Assembly: GCF_001308875.1 (NCBI RefSeq)
Contig: NZ_KQ465111.1
Span: 1-64,000, forward strand
Direction: 5' to 3'
Length of the DNA: 64,000 nt
DNA from: Lysinibacillus sp. ZYM-1
GTDB lineage: Bacteria; Bacillota; Bacilli; Bacillales_A; Planococcaceae
The notes beneath the pieces are model-generated. The model did not search any database. It saw only the letters and a list, made by a program, of their open reading frames with translations, and was not told where the DNA came from. Shown here piece after piece: positions 62,469 through 64,000 of this stretch. A program made the translations under genes and the position numbers. Positions within the stretch are counted from its first letter, which is position 1; each line of letters opens with the position of its first letter.

Positions 62469-64000
62469 ATGGAAGTCAATCAATATTTAGAGATGTTTAT
62501 CGAAGAAAGTAAAGAGCATTTACAAGCATGTAGTGAACATTTATTAGAACTAGAAAAAAATCCAGATGATTTGGCAATTGTTGGGGAAATATTCCGCTCT
62601 GCCCACACTTTAAAAGGTATGTCTGCCACAATGGGTTTTGAAGATTTAGCAGATTTAACGCATAAAATGGAGAATGTTTTAGATGCCATTCGTAACGAAA
62701 AAATCCATGTAACACCTGAAATTTTGGATGTGGTCTTTGAATCTGTTGACCATCTGGAAGAAATGGTCATGGATATTGCAAACGGTGGAGACGGCAAGCG
62801 TGACGTGTCGGCAACAGTTGCACAACTTAAGCGCATTGAATTAGGCGAAGAAGCAGTAGCACCTGAGGTGGTTGCAACAGTTGCAGTATCAGCTGTAGAA
62901 AGTGTTTTAGAATATGATAGCTTTGAACAAACAGTTATCACACAATCGTCGGAACAAGGTTTCCAAGCTTACGAAATTTCAGTAAAATTACGTGAAGATT
63001 GTCTCTTAAAGGCTGCGCGTGTATTTATGGTGTTTGAGATTTTAGAAAAAGATGGAGAAGTTATTAAATCTAGTCCATCTGTTGAAAAGCTTGAAGATGA
63101 ACAATTTGATCAACAGTTTTATGTAGCATATGTTACAAAAGAATCTGCGGAAGATATGCAGAAAAAGATAATGAAAGTTTCTGAGGTTGAAGAAGTTATC
63201 GTAACAACAATCGACCAAAAGAAATTCAGTGAAAGAGAATATGAAGTACAACAAGAAGTGGCTGCAACTGCAACTGTGTTGGCTGAAGTAGAATCTACAT
63301 CTGCTGCTGTACCTGCTAAAGTAGAACCAGTCGCGCAACCTGCAAAAACAGCAGCACCTGCAAAGACTGAAAAAAATCACGCGCCTGTAGGGAATAAAAC
63401 AATTCGTGTAAATATTGAACGTCTTGATATTTTAATGAACTTGTTTGAAGAACTTGTTATTGACCGTGGTCGACTACAATCTATCGCTACAGAAGTAAAT
63501 CATGGTGAGCTAAATGAAACTGTGGAGCGAATGAGCCGTGTAATGGGTGACCTGCAAACAATAATTTTAACAATGCGAATGGTGCCAGTTGAAACAGTGT
63601 TCAACCGCTTCCCTAAAATGATTCGTCAGCTATCACGAGATTTAAACAAGAAAATTAACCTTGAAATCATTGGTGCTGAAACTGAACTAGATCGTACGGT
63701 TATCGATGAAATTGGTGATCCACTTGTACACTTAATCCGAAATTCTGTGGATCACGGAATTGAGAATCCTACAGCTCGTCGTGCAAAAGGTAAGCCAGAA
63801 GAAGGAACAGTTGTACTACGTGCTTACCATAGTGGAAACTACGTCTTTATCGAAATTGAAGATGATGGTGCAGGAATTAATCGTGATAAAGTACTGGCGA
63901 AAGCTATTTCAAAAGGTATTGTTACACAAGAACAGTCTTATTCAATGTCTGATAATCAAATTAATGAGCTTATTTTAGCTTCAGGATTCTCGACTGCCGA
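62469..64000 (+). CDS. cheA: chemotaxis histidine kinase CheA (5' part)
   Basis: The frame from ATG 62469 is open to the window end (510 codons), so the gene is cut. P1 domain with phospho-acceptor His46 (FRSAHTLKGMSATMGF); P2 CheY/CheB-binding domain (about 165-255); Ala/Pro/Glu linker (about 255-310); P3 dimerisation (RVNIERLDILMNLFEELVIDRGRL); start of P4 with the N box LVHLIRNSVDHGIENP (about 419) and EDDGAGI (about 464). AAGGGGTG precedes the ATG. cheW and later genes should follow. Confidence 0.97.
   Translation, partial: MEVNQYLEMFIEESKEHLQACSEHLLELEKNPDDLAIVGEIFRSAHTLKGMSATMGFEDLADLTHKMENVLDAIRNEKIHVTPEILDVVFESVDHLEEMVMDIANGGDGKRDVSATVAQLKRIELGEEAVAPEVVATVAVSAVESVLEYDSFEQTVITQSSEQGFQAYEISVKLREDCLLKAARVFMVFEILEKDGEVIKSSPSVEKLEDEQFDQQFYVAYVTKESAEDMQKKIMKVSEVEEVIVTTIDQKKFSEREYEVQQEVAATATVLAEVESTSAAVPAKVEPVAQPAKTAAPAKTEKNHAPVGNKTIRVNIERLDILMNLFEELVIDRGRLQSIATEVNHGELNETVERMSRVMGDLQTIILTMRMVPVETVFNRFPKMIRQLSRDLNKKINLEIIGAETELDRTVIDEIGDPLVHLIRNSVDHGIENPTARRAKGKPEEGTVVLRAYHSGNYVFIEIEDDGAGINRDKVLAKAISKGIVTQEQSYSMSDNQINELILASGFSTA

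Noticed and set aside
1..64000. tRNA, rRNA, insertion sequences, phage genes, CRISPR arrays
   Set aside because: Read through on both strands by eye; no tRNA cloverleaf, rRNA segment, transposase, integrase other than XerC, or regularly spaced repeats were seen. A tRNAscan-SE/Infernal run would settle small RNAs.

Overview
The window is one continuous stretch of a low-GC Firmicute chromosome. Every supported gene lies on the + strand. Gene order follows the Bacillus subtilis yloU-yloV ... smc-ftsY-ffh ... sucCD-topA-codY-fla/che segment almost gene for gene. AGGAGG-type ribosome sites, frequent TTG/GTG starts, a FapR operator, CodY and the Bacilli FliY/FliL/FlbD set all point to Bacillales. 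From protein flavour and the inserted genes I infer a Bacillaceae/Planococcaceae member such as Lysinibacillus; this is recollection, not proof. I saw no rRNA, tRNA, insertion sequence, prophage or CRISPR array.

Layout. 1-1.4 kb: end of an upstream unit, two tandem hairpins and a membrane diguanylate cyclase. 1.5-6.8 kb: Asp23-family protein, FakA-like kinase, the two-subunit serine dehydratase (sdaAB-sdaAA) and an M20 amidohydrolase. 7-12.7 kb: recG, then the FapR-controlled lipid operon fapR-plsX-fabD-fabG-acpP. 13-21.5 kb: rnc-smc-ftsY, a 450-nt intergenic region full of inverted repeats, then ylxM-ffh-rpsP-khpA. 21.9-26.1 kb: rimM-trmD-rplS, lepB, rbgA, rnhB. 26.2-28.4 kb: a FliK-like/FlhB-tail-like pair (ylqG-ylqH) outside the flagellar operon. 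28.5-39.2 kb: sucCD, dprA, topA-trmFO, xerC-hslV-hslU-codY.

39.8-64 kb is one tight fla/che operon: flgB-flgC-fliE-fliF-fliG-fliH-fliI-fliJ-ylxF-fliK-flgD-(TIGR02530-type gene)-flgE-flbD-fliL-fliM-fliY-cheY-fliO-fliP-fliQ-fliR-flhB-flhA-flhF-flhG-cheB-cheA. The last gene is cut by the window end. These genes build the rod, MS ring, switch, export gate and hook, and begin the chemotaxis signalling set. Many neighbours overlap by 1-8 nt or abut, implying translational coupling.

The core genes are ordinary. The less expected signals are in non-coding DNA. A very GC-rich hairpin separates the only Shine-Dalgarno from the flbD start codon and could bring the two together when folded. The ftsY-ylxM gap has mutually exclusive pairings and a 17-codon ORF. 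Smaller inverted and direct repeats lie before rnc, xerC, rimM and flgE, and a 580-nt region precedes flgB. The FliK-like/FlhB-tail pair at 26.2-28.4 kb is the most interesting protein-level oddity.
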